The notes under the pieces are model-generated. The model worked only from the letters and a program-made list of their open reading frames with translations, was not told the origin of the DNA and did no database searches. Positions 18,801 to 27,224 of a stretch of 64,000 bases of DNA are shown here, piece by piece (position 1 is the first letter of the stretch; every line of letters starts with the position of its first letter). Origin of the DNA: CAWINY01 sp963837635 (GTDB lineage Bacteria; Acidobacteriota; Terriglobia; Terriglobales; Acidobacteriaceae); NCBI GenBank assembly GCA_963837635.1, contig CAWINY010000003.1, positions 372,001 through 436,000 on the forward strand. Direction: 5' to 3'. Position numbers and translations under genes: made by a program.

Positions 18801-18829
18801 TTGACTTCCGGGGAGGACAACCCTAAAAT
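18801..18829 (+). promoter_or_regulatory. Sigma70-type promoter of the hrcA-grpE-dnaJ cluster
   Basis: TTGACT (18801-18806), a 17-bp spacer, then TAAAAT (18824-18829). It begins directly after the CIRCE-like element and leaves a leader of about 60 bp before hrcA. Confidence 0.72.
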
Positions 18830-18897
18830 TAAGAAGGCGAATCATAATCTAACCGCCTGCATCTAAAGGTTTTAAGGGAATTTAAGGGAAATCACCC

Positions 18898-20001
18898 ATG
18901 GACCGTCTCCACCATCTCGGCCAGCGGCATCGCGAGATCCTGACGACCATCGTGGAGAATTACATTTCGAGCGGGGAACCGGTGGGGTCGCGCACCCTGG
19001 CGCGGGGCAACAGCGAAAATCTGAGCGCAGCAACCATCCGCAACGTCATGGCGGACCTGGCCGATGCCGGGTACCTGGAACAGCCGCATACCTCCGCCGG
19101 ACGCGTGCCCAGCCCTACCGGCTACCGCTTTTATGTGGACCAGCTCACCGGCGCAGCGCGGCTTTCGCCCGCGGACGAGGACATGATTCGCGGCGAGTTG
19201 CGCGGCATCGCCGACGTGCAGGAGTTCATGGAGCGCACCTCGCACGTGCTCTCCCTGATTTCGCACAACGTAGGCATTGGGGTGGCCGCAGCCGGACCAC
19301 GCAACGCGCTGGAACATGTGTATTTTTCCCGGCTGGCGGACAAAAAGGTGCTGGCCGTGGTGGTCTCCAAGTCGGGCGTGGTGCTCGATCGCGTGCTGCG
19401 TTTGAATCAGGAACTCGCGCAGGCCGACCTGGACCTCGCGGCACGATACATTAACGATAACTTCCGCGGCTGGACGCTGGAAGCGCTGCGGGCGGAGATC
19501 GCACACCAGATCGAGCAACAGCGCAGCGAATATGACCGCATCCTGCGCTCGATCGAACAACTCTACCTGCAGGGCGCGTTGCAAAGCGAGTCCTCGGCCA
19601 GCGTGTACCTGGAGGGCGTGCCCAACTTGCTGGCGCAGGAACAGGACACTGAGCACCTGCGGCAGGTTTTGCGCGTGCTGGAAGAGAAGGAGCGCATCGC
19701 CGAATTGTTGACCGCCTACCTGGAGACGCAGCAGGAGGCAGTGCGCGTGGTGATCGGACTGGACCAGGCTTCAGCGGATATTCCACCCCTGGACGCGCAA
19801 ACGAAGCGCGTCCTGGGGACCCCGGAACTACGCAACTTCGTGCTGATCGGCAAGCCAGTGCGAATGGGCGACGAGATCATCGGTTCGCTGGCGGTGATTG
19901 GTCCGACCCGGATCGACTACGAGAGCACGATCACGGCCGTGGCCTACGTTGCACGTTTGTTTGACCAGATCTTGAACGAGAGCGAACCACGAAAACAGTA
20001 A
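18898..20001 (+). CDS. hrcA: Heat-inducible transcription repressor HrcA
   Basis: HrcA binds CIRCE and represses chaperone genes, with activity depending on GroEL. The N-terminal winged helix shows ILTTIVENYISSGEPVGSRTL and SAATIRNVMADLADAGYLEQPHTSAGRVPS (quoted in part), the strongest HrcA hallmark. A GAF-like domain follows, ending VIGPTRIDYESTITAVAYVA. Length is 367 residues, normal. It is first in a cluster with grpE, dnaJ and rsmE, downstream of a CIRCE-like site. Confidence 0.95.
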   Translation: MDRLHHLGQRHREILTTIVENYISSGEPVGSRTLARGNSENLSAATIRNVMADLADAGYLEQPHTSAGRVPSPTGYRFYVDQLTGAARLSPADEDMIRGELRGIADVQEFMERTSHVLSLISHNVGIGVAAAGPRNALEHVYFSRLADKKVLAVVVSKSGVVLDRVLRLNQELAQADLDLAARYINDNFRGWTLEALRAEIAHQIEQQRSEYDRILRSIEQLYLQGALQSESSASVYLEGVPNLLAQEQDTEHLRQVLRVLEEKERIAELLTAYLETQQEAVRVVIGLDQASADIPPLDAQTKRVLGTPELRNFVLIGKPVRMGDEIIGSLAVIGPTRIDYESTITAVAYVARLFDQILNESEPRKQ

Positions 20002-20056
20002 ATGTTCATCCAAACGCGCACCTTCGGCGCGTTTCGAGATCCCACGACGAAAGCTA

Positions 20057-20605
20057 ATGACTGACGGAAACGGAACGACGAACCCGGAAGACCTGGACAT
20101 GGAACACGAGCTTCCCGCCGCCGAACCCGGTGAGGTGCAGGTTTCCACGCTGGAAGCGGAGCTGCGAAAAGTCAAGGCGGAACGCGATGCCCTGCTGGAT
20201 CGCATGGCCCGCCTCCAGGCCGAGTTCGACAACGCCCGCAAGCGCGCGGCGAAAGAGCAGCAGGATTACCGCGACTTCGCCCTGGCGGAGGCCATCAAAA
20301 CCCTGCTGCCGATCCTCGACAGCTTCGATCGCGCCTTGAAGTCGCAGGCCAGCGGCGATGACTTCCGCTCCGGGATGGAGCTGATCGACCGGCAATTGCA
20401 TGACGCACTGGCTAAGCTCGGGGTCGGCGAAATCGAAGCGCAAGGCAAGCCGTTCGATCCGAATCTCCATCAGGCGGTGCAGATGGTGGAAAGCGATGAA
20501 GCCGACGATAATCAGGTAATTGACGAACTTCAACGAGGCTATAGCCTGAAGGGACGGTTGTTGCGCCCCGCCATGGTGCGGGTCGCACGCAATTCCGGAC
20601 GGTAG
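20057..20605 (+). CDS. grpE: Nucleotide exchange factor GrpE
   Basis: GrpE releases ADP from DnaK. The 182-residue protein has an acidic N-terminus, a long coiled-coil (LEAELRKVKAERDALLDRMARLQAEFDNARKR, quoted in part as LLDRMARLQAEFDNARKR), and the C-terminal GrpE signature ending GYSLKGRLLRPAMVRVA. It lies 55 bp after hrcA. Its TAG stop is in the same frame as dnaJ, which follows 51 bp later. dnaK is not in the window. Confidence 0.95.
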   Translation: MTDGNGTTNPEDLDMEHELPAAEPGEVQVSTLEAELRKVKAERDALLDRMARLQAEFDNARKRAAKEQQDYRDFALAEAIKTLLPILDSFDRALKSQASGDDFRSGMELIDRQLHDALAKLGVGEIEAQGKPFDPNLHQAVQMVESDEADDNQVIDELQRGYSLKGRLLRPAMVRVARNSGR

Positions 20606-20656
20606 CGGGTAGCGGCCCCAGATTCTGCTGGAACCTCCCAGAAAAGGAAACGGAAC

Positions 20657-21796
20657 ATTCCCCTGACCACGCAATCCAAACGCGATTACTACGAAGTGCT
20701 CGGCGTCACGCGCCAAGCGAGCGATCAAGAGATCAAGAGCGCGTACCGCAAGCTCGCGATGCAATTCCATCCCGACCGCAATCCCGACGATCCCGATGCG
20801 GAAGAGAAGTTCAAAGAATGCAGCGAGGCGTATGCCGTGCTGGCCGACGCCGAGAAGCGCGCGGCCTACGACCGTTTCGGCCACGCCGGCTTAGGCGGGA
20901 TGGGAGGCGGCGGCTTCGGCGGCTTCGATCCCTCGGTCTTCCACGATTTCGGAGACATCTTCGGCGATCTGTTCGGCTTTGGCGACATGTTCGGAGGCGG
21001 CGGCGGACGGCGGCGCTCGCGCGCGGCGCGCGGCGCGGATCTGCGCGAGGACCTCTCGCTGGAATTTGAACAGGCGGTGTTCGGCTTCCAGACCAAGGTG
21101 CAACTGCGGCGCCATGAAACCTGCGACGCCTGCAATGGTTCGGGCACCGCGCCCGGCAAAGGTCCCACCACCTGCCGCACATGTGGTGGACGCGGCCAGG
21201 TACGCTATCAGCAGGGTTTTCTGACCATTGCGCGCACCTGTCCGGCTTGCCAGGGGGCGGGCCAGACGATTACCGACCCTTGCCCCAAGTGCAAGGCCGA
21301 GCGGCGCGTGCTGCACGAGCGCATCATCGAGGTCAACGTGCCTGCGGGAGTGGACGACGGTACGCGCATCCGCTATGCCGGTCAGGGCGAGGCGGGACTG
21401 GCCGGCGGTCCGGCCGGCGACCTGTACGTCGTGCTGCACGTGAAGGAACACAAGTTCTTCGAGCGGGAAGGCAAGGACCTGTACTGCTCGGTACCCATCT
21501 CCTTCGCCCAGGCCGCGCTCGGAACCGAGCTCACGATCCCCACGCTCGAAGGCGAGCACATCCTCAAGATTCCCGAGGGCACGCAGACCGGAACCCAGTT
21601 CCGCATCCGCGGCAAGGGCGTGCCGGTGCTCAACAGCCATGGCAAGGGCGACCTGTTTGTCCAGATTAATGTGCAGACGCCAACCAAGCTGAACCGGCGT
21701 CAGAAGGAACTCCTGCAGGAACTGGAAACCACCGCCCCCGTGGACAATAAGCCGCAACGCGGGCTGCTGGACAAAATGAAGGATATGTTCGCGTGA
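20657..21796 (+). CDS. dnaJ: Chaperone DnaJ with a non-canonical start codon
   Basis: DnaJ delivers clients to DnaK and stimulates its ATPase. The J domain has RDYYEVLGV and the HPD motif in FHPDRNPDD; a Gly/Phe-rich segment follows; then four zinc-finger motifs (CDACNGSG, CRTCGGRG, CPACQGAG and the degenerate CPKCKAER) and the C-terminal substrate domain. The J domain must begin at or before 20669, but the frame back to the grpE stop (20603) has no ATG, GTG or TTG. AGG at 20645-20647 is best spaced for ATT 20657; CTG 20663 is the alternative. A GTG at 20696 would delete half of helix I. Confidence 0.88.
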   Translation: MPLTTQSKRDYYEVLGVTRQASDQEIKSAYRKLAMQFHPDRNPDDPDAEEKFKECSEAYAVLADAEKRAAYDRFGHAGLGGMGGGGFGGFDPSVFHDFGDIFGDLFGFGDMFGGGGGRRRSRAARGADLREDLSLEFEQAVFGFQTKVQLRRHETCDACNGSGTAPGKGPTTCRTCGGRGQVRYQQGFLTIARTCPACQGAGQTITDPCPKCKAERRVLHERIIEVNVPAGVDDGTRIRYAGQGEAGLAGGPAGDLYVVLHVKEHKFFEREGKDLYCSVPISFAQAALGTELTIPTLEGEHILKIPEGTQTGTQFRIRGKGVPVLNSHGKGDLFVQINVQTPTKLNRRQKELLQELETTAPVDNKPQRGLLDKMKDMFA

Positions 21797-22077
21797 GCAG
21801 ATGAGCGGTTGGCCGCTCAAGAATGATGGCGCTTCAGCCCCGAAGGGACGGCACTCTCCCCCACGATCCTTTTTTGAGGGGCATTCCCTCAGCGACTGAA
21901 GCCGGATTCTCCGTGTTGCCTTTGCGGCACGCCTGAAGGCGTGCCCTTTCAAAGTCGCCTACGCTTTAATAAACGGGGAAGCATACCTGTACTGTGTCGC
22001 GGCTTTGGAGCCTTGCTTTACCTTCAAGAGATGAGCACGATCAGCAATCGCTACTCCCCCTGGCATCGAGGCAGAGC
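21797..22077. other. Intergenic region with a partial repeat
   Basis: The dnaJ-rsmE gap contains one half of the GGCACGCCTGAAGGCGTGCCC / CTTTCAAA repeat near 21930-21955 and a degraded AAGCC/GGCTT dyad before it. I see no coding sequence. Confidence 0.45.
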
Positions 22078-22794
22078 ATGACCCGACGGCGATGGATGGC
22101 CGACCAAGTCGAGGGCGACCGCGCGGCCATCGTCGGCGAGCATGCAGCACACCTGGTGCGAGTGTTGCGCGCGCGCGTGGGGCAGGAATTCGACATCTCC
22201 ACTGGCGGGCGGGTGCGGCGCGGAACGGTGGTCGAAGTAGAGCCCGAGCGCGTGGTCTTCAACTTGGGTGAAGAGCTCGATGCCGCGACCTTGCCCGCGA
22301 TCACGCTGCTACTTGCCGTCTTTAAGTTCGAGCGCATGGAATGGGCCATCGAGAAGTGCACCGAGCTTGGCGTGGCGGAGATCGTGCCCGTCATCTCGCG
22401 AAGAGTTGACCCTCACCTGGCCGCCGCTGCCGCCAAACGGGTGGAGCGCTGGAGAAGGATTGGGTTGCAGGCTTCGGAGCAATCGCGCCGCGCCGCGCCG
22501 CCCGAGATCGGCGATCCGTTGAAGCTGCGCGACGCGCTCGCAGGCGAGCGGGATGGGATGCGCATCGTGCTCGCCGAGTCGGAGAAGAAGCTGTCGCTGG
22601 TACGCGCGCTCCAAGCCTGGAGCGGGGAACCGATCACGATTGCGGCCGGCCCGGAAGGAGGATGGACTGACGAAGAGTGCGCCGCCTTCGCGCAGTCGGG
22701 ATGGATGGCAACTTCTCTGGGACCGACGATCCTTCGAGCGGAGACCGCGGCGATTGCGGCGTTGGCGGTGATTCTGGGCGCGACCTCGCAATGA
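22078..22794 (+). CDS. rsmE: 16S rRNA m3U1498 methyltransferase RsmE
   Basis: This SPOUT-class enzyme methylates U1498 of 16S rRNA. A small N-terminal PUA-like domain (VGEHAAHLVRVLRARVGQEF) is followed by the knotted SPOUT domain with the SAM-binding blocks AAGPEGGWTDEE and SLGPTILRAETAAIAAL. ATG 22078 gives 238 residues, the normal size; the open frame upstream is not homologous. Close linkage to dnaJ is common in bacteria. Confidence 0.92.
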   Translation: MTRRRWMADQVEGDRAAIVGEHAAHLVRVLRARVGQEFDISTGGRVRRGTVVEVEPERVVFNLGEELDAATLPAITLLLAVFKFERMEWAIEKCTELGVAEIVPVISRRVDPHLAAAAAKRVERWRRIGLQASEQSRRAAPPEIGDPLKLRDALAGERDGMRIVLAESEKKLSLVRALQAWSGEPITIAAGPEGGWTDEECAAFAQSGWMATSLGPTILRAETAAIAALAVILGATSQ

Positions 22795-22816
22795 GGGTTG
22801 CGCCTATTCAGTACAA

Positions 22817-23070
22817 AAATCCACCACGGAGGCACCCTTCGACTTCGCTCAGGGCAGGCTCCGACACGGATAAATACGGGGATGGACGAGAAGCAAAGCC
22901 GCTGATTTCGCTGATGAACGCTGATGATTCCGAATTTCCAATAAACGATCAGCGTTGATCAGCGGCCATCAGCGGCCATTCAGGTTTTCTCGCGAGCAAC
23001 GGCCCGAGACCGTGAGAAGAATTGTTCTCTTGCTCGCCGTGTCCTCCGTGTCTCCGTGGTGGATTTTCAA
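22817..23070. repeat. Nested inverted repeats (CACGGAG outside, CGCTGAT inside)
   Basis: The outer arms are AATCCACCACGGAGGCAC (about 22817) and GTGTCTCCGTGGTGGATT (about 23049-23067). Within them, AAAGCCGCTGATTTCGCTGA and ACGCTGATGAT (about 22893-22926) are mirrored by GATCAGCGTTGATCAGCGGC (about 22947-22967). Two unrelated hairpins are therefore concentric. Confidence 0.68.
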
Positions 23071-23081
23071 CCTTTCCCCCC

Positions 23082-23112
23082 AAAAAACTTCAGGGGACGC
23101 TTTCGCGTCCCC
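23082..23112 (-). terminator. Rho-independent terminator of the micro-gene
   Basis: On the minus strand the hairpin GGGGACGC-GAAA-GCGTCCCC (23093-23112) with a stable GNRA-type loop is followed by TGAAG and six T (23082-23087). It lies 27 bp after the stop of the 22-codon gene. Confidence 0.85.
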
Positions 23113-23138
23113 CGTTTTCGATGGTCCAAGGACCGGTG

Positions 23139-23207
23139 TTACTTCTTCTTCGCGGTCTTCTTGGCGGCTTTCTTCGTTGCCTTCTTGGCAGCCTTCTTCG
23201 CTGGCAT
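23139..23207 (-). CDS. 22-residue lysine/alanine micro-protein
   Basis: The ORF begins MPAKKAAKKATKKAAK and contains 11 lysines in 22 residues, with a regular AAKK/ATKK periodicity like the tails of histone H1-type and bacterial HC1/HC2/AlgP proteins. It has its own near-consensus promoter, a GGGAGAA ribosome site 6-12 bp upstream and a strong terminator, so it is a complete single-gene transcription unit. A DNA- or RNA-binding role is inferred from charge alone. The transcript (about 170 nt) could also act as an RNA. Confidence 0.65.
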   Translation of the reverse strand: MPAKKAAKKATKKAAKKTAKKK

Positions 23208-23260
23208 TTATCTATTCTCCCTTTTGAATTCGCAACTCAACTTCAGTTGCAATTGACTGA

Positions 23261-23289
23261 TGTATAGAGTTATTCAAAAACGAAGTCAA
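23261..23289 (-). promoter_or_regulatory. Sigma70 promoter of the micro-gene
   Basis: On the minus strand, TTGACT (23284-23289), a 17-bp spacer, then TATACA (23261-23266). The start of transcription would be near 23254, leaving a leader of about 47 nt that includes TTGCAACT / GTTGAGTTGC short repeats. Confidence 0.75.
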
Positions 23290-23372
23290 GCGAAAAAGTA
23301 AAAATTGACCACAAGAATGCATCACGCGCCATCGAATCCGCGTGACGAGAATTGTTTTGGGTCGATCGTCGA

Positions 23373-24122
23373 TCATTGCAGGGTTCGGCGGAAGAAGTAC
23401 AACATCGCGCCGGTCCATCCATCGTGCAGGGCGTGCCCGATCATGCCGGGACGCAAGCTGCGCCGCCAAAGGGCTAGCGCACCGAACATCGCGCCATAGA
23501 TGGCGATCAGCAGCATGCGTTTGCTGCCTTCATAAGCATTGCTTCCTCCGAAGACCAGCGCTTGCAGCAGAAGTCCGGCGATGGAGCTGCGCGTCCAGGA
23601 TGTGAATTGACGCTGCAGATAGCCGCGAAAGATCAGCTCCTCGCAAAATCCCGCAGTAGCGCTGACGCAGAGGAATAGCGCGAGTTGGCGCGCATTCTGC
23701 GGGATGAGGAAGCCGATGCGCTGCTTAGCTTCCGCGCTGGCGTTTGCGCCGGAGAGGCCGAGCGCGTATCCGATGGCGCCGAGAACCATGAGAGCCATCA
23801 GCCAGAATGAGACCGCAACTGCGATGTCGTTCAGCAAATTCGCAAGGCTGGTCCAGCGTCCGCCGACGAGGTCGCGCACCGAAGAGCGGCGGCGGATCCC
23901 GAGCATGACATAGCCGGTCAGCAACCATTCCCAAACGATCGTGGCGATGTAAAACCGCGCTGGGCCATGTTTCAGGAAGATCTGGTGTTGCGATCTGGCT
24001 CCGGCGTAGGAGAACACCAGCAATGCCAGCACCAGTACCACAGTGTGAAACACCGGCGCAATCGCGCGCGGCGCGCTGATCTCGGAAGGGGCCGGATGCG
24101 GAAGTGCAGGCGTGCTCATCAC
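23373..24122 (-). CDS. CPBP-family intramembrane metalloprotease
   Basis: A polytopic membrane protein of about 249 residues with at least six hydrophobic segments. The family motifs are EELIFRGYLQRQF (glutamate pair plus arginine) and the later GMIGHALHDGWTG histidine motif. Members include CAAX prenyl-protease-like and bacteriocin-immunity enzymes; the substrate here is unknown. The start is ATG 24122 or the adjacent ATG 24119. Confidence 0.85.
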   Translation of the reverse strand: MMSTPALPHPAPSEISAPRAIAPVFHTVVLVLALLVFSYAGARSQHQIFLKHGPARFYIATIVWEWLLTGYVMLGIRRRSSVRDLVGGRWTSLANLLNDIAVAVSFWLMALMVLGAIGYALGLSGANASAEAKQRIGFLIPQNARQLALFLCVSATAGFCEELIFRGYLQRQFTSWTRSSIAGLLLQALVFGGSNAYEGSKRMLLIAIYGAMFGALALWRRSLRPGMIGHALHDGWTGAMLYFFRRTLQ

Positions 24123-24230
24123 TGATTACCTTGGGGAGCCGCGATCGCGAGCGGTCGCTGGAATCCAGTTGCCTTCCATCAGCTTCGCACATCTAATGGA
24201 TTAGGAACTGAGACGTCATTGGGAGGTTCG

Positions 24231-25427
24231 ATGCCTTCGCTGCAAGACGAAGTCGTGATTGTTTCCGCCGTACGCACGCCCATCGGGAAGTTCCAGGGTT
24301 CGCTCTCGGAGCTGACCGCGCCGCAACTGGGCGCCATCGTGGTGCGGGAAGCGGTGAAGCGCGCCGGGATCGATCCCGCGCTGGTCGATGAATGCATCAT
24401 GGGCAACGTGGTGCAGGCGGGACTGGGACAAAATCCCGCGCGGCAGGCGGCGCTCCACGGCGGCCTGCAATCCGGGGTGGGGGCCATGACCATCAACAAG
24501 GTCTGCGGCTCGGGATTGAAAGCGGTAGGCCTGGCCGCGCAGGCGATTCAGACCGGCAACAGCTCGATGGTAGTCGCCGGCGGCATGGAGTCGATGTCGA
24601 ACATTCCCTACATGCTGCTCAATGCCCGCAAGGGATACCGGGTCGGAGACGGCAAGCTCGTCGATGCCATGATCCATGATGGATTGTGGGATGCTTACAA
24701 CGACTACCACATGGGCATCACCGGGGAAAACGTCGCGCAAAAGTACAACATCACTCGCGAAGAGCAGGATGAATACGCGCTGAACTCGCACCGCAAGGCG
24801 ATTGCCGCAATGAAAGAGTGCCGCCTTAAGTCGCAGATCATTCCGGTAGAGCTCCCTCCGAAGAAGAAGGGTGGAGAGCCGGTGCTCTTCGATCGCGACG
24901 AGGGACCGCGCGAGGACGCGACGGTGGAGGTGCTGCGTAGTTTGAAGCCTGCGTTTAAGAAAGACGGCACGGTGACCGCGGGCAATGCACCGGGAACGAA
25001 CGACGGAGCGGCCACCGTGGTGGTCACCAGCGCGGCCCGCGCAAAGGAACTCGGACTGACGCCGATGGCGCGGATCGTGGCCCAGGCCACCAGTGGAATC
25101 GATCCCGCGTTGGTGATGATGGCGCCGGTAGACGCAGTACGCCAGATCTGGAAGAAGACGGGATGGAATGCGAACGACGTGGATCTCTACGAGATCAACG
25201 AAGCATTCTCGGTGGCCGCCATTGCCGTCACCCGGGAGCTCGGGCTCGACCTTAACAAGGTCAATGTGAACGGCGGCGCGGTGGCCCTGGGCCATCCCAT
25301 CGGCGCCAGCGGCGCGCGCATCCTGGTCACACTGCTCTACGAGATGACCCGCCGCGACGTGCACAAAGGCATTGCCGCGCTCTGCCTCGGCGGAGGCAAC
25401 GCCGTGGCCATGGGGGTGGAAAGATAG
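24231..25427 (+). CDS. Acetyl-CoA C-acetyltransferase (thiolase)
   Basis: A biosynthetic or degradative thiolase that joins or cleaves acetoacetyl-CoA. The acylated cysteine is Cys92 (INKVCGSGLKA); NEAFSVAA, the catalytic GHPIGASGAR and the second cysteine in CLGGGNAVA are present. ATG 24231 with GGGAGG at 24221-24226 gives 398 residues. No hydroxybutyrate or ketoacid genes are adjacent, so the pathway cannot be assigned; atoB and phaA-type enzymes look alike. Confidence 0.93.
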   Translation: MPSLQDEVVIVSAVRTPIGKFQGSLSELTAPQLGAIVVREAVKRAGIDPALVDECIMGNVVQAGLGQNPARQAALHGGLQSGVGAMTINKVCGSGLKAVGLAAQAIQTGNSSMVVAGGMESMSNIPYMLLNARKGYRVGDGKLVDAMIHDGLWDAYNDYHMGITGENVAQKYNITREEQDEYALNSHRKAIAAMKECRLKSQIIPVELPPKKKGGEPVLFDRDEGPREDATVEVLRSLKPAFKKDGTVTAGNAPGTNDGAATVVVTSAARAKELGLTPMARIVAQATSGIDPALVMMAPVDAVRQIWKKTGWNANDVDLYEINEAFSVAAIAVTRELGLDLNKVNVNGGAVALGHPIGASGARILVTLLYEMTRRDVHKGIAALCLGGGNAVAMGVER

Positions 25428-25475
25428 ACAAAATGTTTCATACCAACCCTTCGGTGCTTGGATGGGAGGCAAAAC

Positions 25476-26045
25476 ATGGGAGTTCTGGCCAAGATGTTTG
25501 GCTTACAGAAGCAGCAAGTTCACCCGTACGTCGAAGCTGGAATGCAACTACTACGTAGCATACCGGACGCCATCGGCCTAGGAGAATGGCAGAGTGGCCC
25601 TCCCTGCTACACATCTGCAGAGGCAAGTGCCATCGAGAGGAATCTCTCCGGATTTCAGCATACGGCCGACGAAATGATGGACGACAAGGCACTTTTTCAT
25701 CCAGAAGCAATTGAGGAGTTTCAGCGAAGATTTACAGCAGAAGCTCTGGAAGAATTGGCCGGTGATGATTGGAAATTTTCAGATAAAACAAGTCTGCCAG
25801 AGGACTGGCGGAAACGCATTTCCACGTACCTCAAGGCATGGCTTACGGGCCTTTCTCCTACGGTTCTCCTCGACATGGCTGAAATTTTGGCCAAAGCCGG
25901 TTATGTAGAGGAAGCGAGACGGGTGTACCGCGTTGTGCTTTTGTTTCCCAGTTTCGCCCCAAAGGTTTTTGGAAGCTCAGACACTGCTGCAAAACTGACC
26001 AGCAGCGTTGTGGAAGACGCTCAAATGGCCCTTCGAAATCTCTGA
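25476..26045 (+). CDS. Unknown soluble protein with a C-terminal TPR-like segment
   Basis: I do not recognise this 189-residue protein. It is cytoplasmic by appearance. The C-terminal half contains helices such as LLDMAEILAKAGYVEEARRVYRVVLLFP that resemble one TPR hairpin (shown in part: AKAGYVEEARRVYRVVLLFP). GGGAGG at 25464-25469 supports ATG 25476. Its base composition is visibly closer to 50% GC than its neighbours, suggesting acquisition by transfer. It stands alone between thiolase and purU. Confidence 0.6.
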   Translation: MGVLAKMFGLQKQQVHPYVEAGMQLLRSIPDAIGLGEWQSGPPCYTSAEASAIERNLSGFQHTADEMMDDKALFHPEAIEEFQRRFTAEALEELAGDDWKFSDKTSLPEDWRKRISTYLKAWLTGLSPTVLLDMAEILAKAGYVEEARRVYRVVLLFPSFAPKVFGSSDTAAKLTSSVVEDAQMALRNL

Positions 26046-26211
26046 CGCCGCAATGCAGCCGAATTTAGGTCATCCGTCAGACCCGCAGATTCTTGAACCG
26101 GCAGACCTCATGGGCGCTCACCTTATCGGGTAATCGAGCCATAGCGATGCCCCGCTGACCGCGGGGACCACTTTCCTCCGTACACCTCTGCGTCCTTCGG
26201 CGGTAAATCGG

Positions 26212-27069
26212 TTAATCGAAGACTACCGTTTTGCGTCCGTAGGTCAGGATGCGATGCGCCAGATGCAGGCGCACGGAGCGGGCCAGCACATTGCGCTCCA
26301 GGTCGCGGCCCTTGCGGATGAACTCCTCCAACGAATCGCGGTGCGAGACGCGGCACACATCCTGATCGATGATCGGTCCCTCGTCCAGCTCTTCGGTCAC
26401 GTAATGGCTGGTCGCTCCGATCAGCTTCACCCCGCGCTCATAGGCCTGATGATAGGGTTTCTGGCCCGCGAAGGCAGGAAGGAAGGAATGGTGGATGTTT
26501 ATGATCCGCCGCGGATAGCCGTTGACGAAGCGCGCCGTCAGGATCTGCATGTAGCGCGCCAGCACCACCAGGTCTACCTTCAGCGAACTCAGCAGCCGCA
26601 GCTCGGCCTCTTCCTGCGTCTGGCGGTTCTGCGCGGTAATCGGAAACACGTGGAACGGGATGCCAAAGGGAGCGACCAGCGGCTCCAGATCGGGATGGTT
26701 GCTGATCACCGCCATCAGATCGCAGGGCAGCTCGCCAACCTTGTGGCGATACAGCAGCTCCAGCAGGCCGTGATCGTACTTGGAGACGAATATGGCAACC
26801 CGCGCCCGCTCCGAGGAAAAGTGCAAGGACCAGTCCATGTGAAAGCGGCTGGCGATCTGCTTGAAGGCGGGGCCGATCTCATGCGGCGGCAGACCGAAGC
26901 CGTCCACCTCCCATTCGACGCGATGGAAAAAGATGCTTTGCGGGGCGTCGATGTGCTGTTCCGCGTGGACGATGTTGCCGCCATGACGAAAGATGAAATC
27001 CGACACGGCCGCAACCAGTCCCTTCTGGTCGGGGCAGGAAATCAAAAGCATGGCGGTATCGCCCGGCAC
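26212..27069 (-). CDS. purU: Formyltetrahydrofolate deformylase
   Basis: PurU hydrolyses 10-formyl-THF to formate and THF, balancing one-carbon pools. The N-terminal ACT domain (LLISCPDQKGLVAAVSDFIF) is followed by the formyltransferase-fold domain with VVLARYMQIL, INIHHSFLPAF and GATSHYVTEELDEGPIIDQD. The start is GTG 27069, with GAGGAGGG just upstream. Length is 285 residues, typical for the family. Confidence 0.94.
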   Translation of the reverse strand: MPGDTAMLLISCPDQKGLVAAVSDFIFRHGGNIVHAEQHIDAPQSIFFHRVEWEVDGFGLPPHEIGPAFKQIASRFHMDWSLHFSSERARVAIFVSKYDHGLLELLYRHKVGELPCDLMAVISNHPDLEPLVAPFGIPFHVFPITAQNRQTQEEAELRLLSSLKVDLVVLARYMQILTARFVNGYPRRIINIHHSFLPAFAGQKPYHQAYERGVKLIGATSHYVTEELDEGPIIDQDVCRVSHRDSLEEFIRKGRDLERNVLARSVRLHLAHRILTYGRKTVVFD

Positions 27070-27170
27070 TTCAGCCCTCCTCTTGATTAGTAGAACCAGT
27101 GTAGTGCATCAATCCCGCGGCGGGCGGCAACTTATTCACGAGCAATGGTGAGTCGACGCTCAGAAAGCAA

Positions 27171-27198
27171 CACGGCCGCTCAGGGATGAGCGGCCGTG
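27171..27198 (-). terminator. Terminator after the radical SAM gene
   Basis: A perfect 11-bp stem, CACGGCCGCTC-N6-GAGCGGCCGTG, lies 27-54 bp past the stop of the minus-strand gene and is followed on that strand by the T-rich TTGCTTTC. Confidence 0.65.
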
Positions 27199-27224
27199 CC
27201 AAAACTCCCAACTGGGACAAAGTT

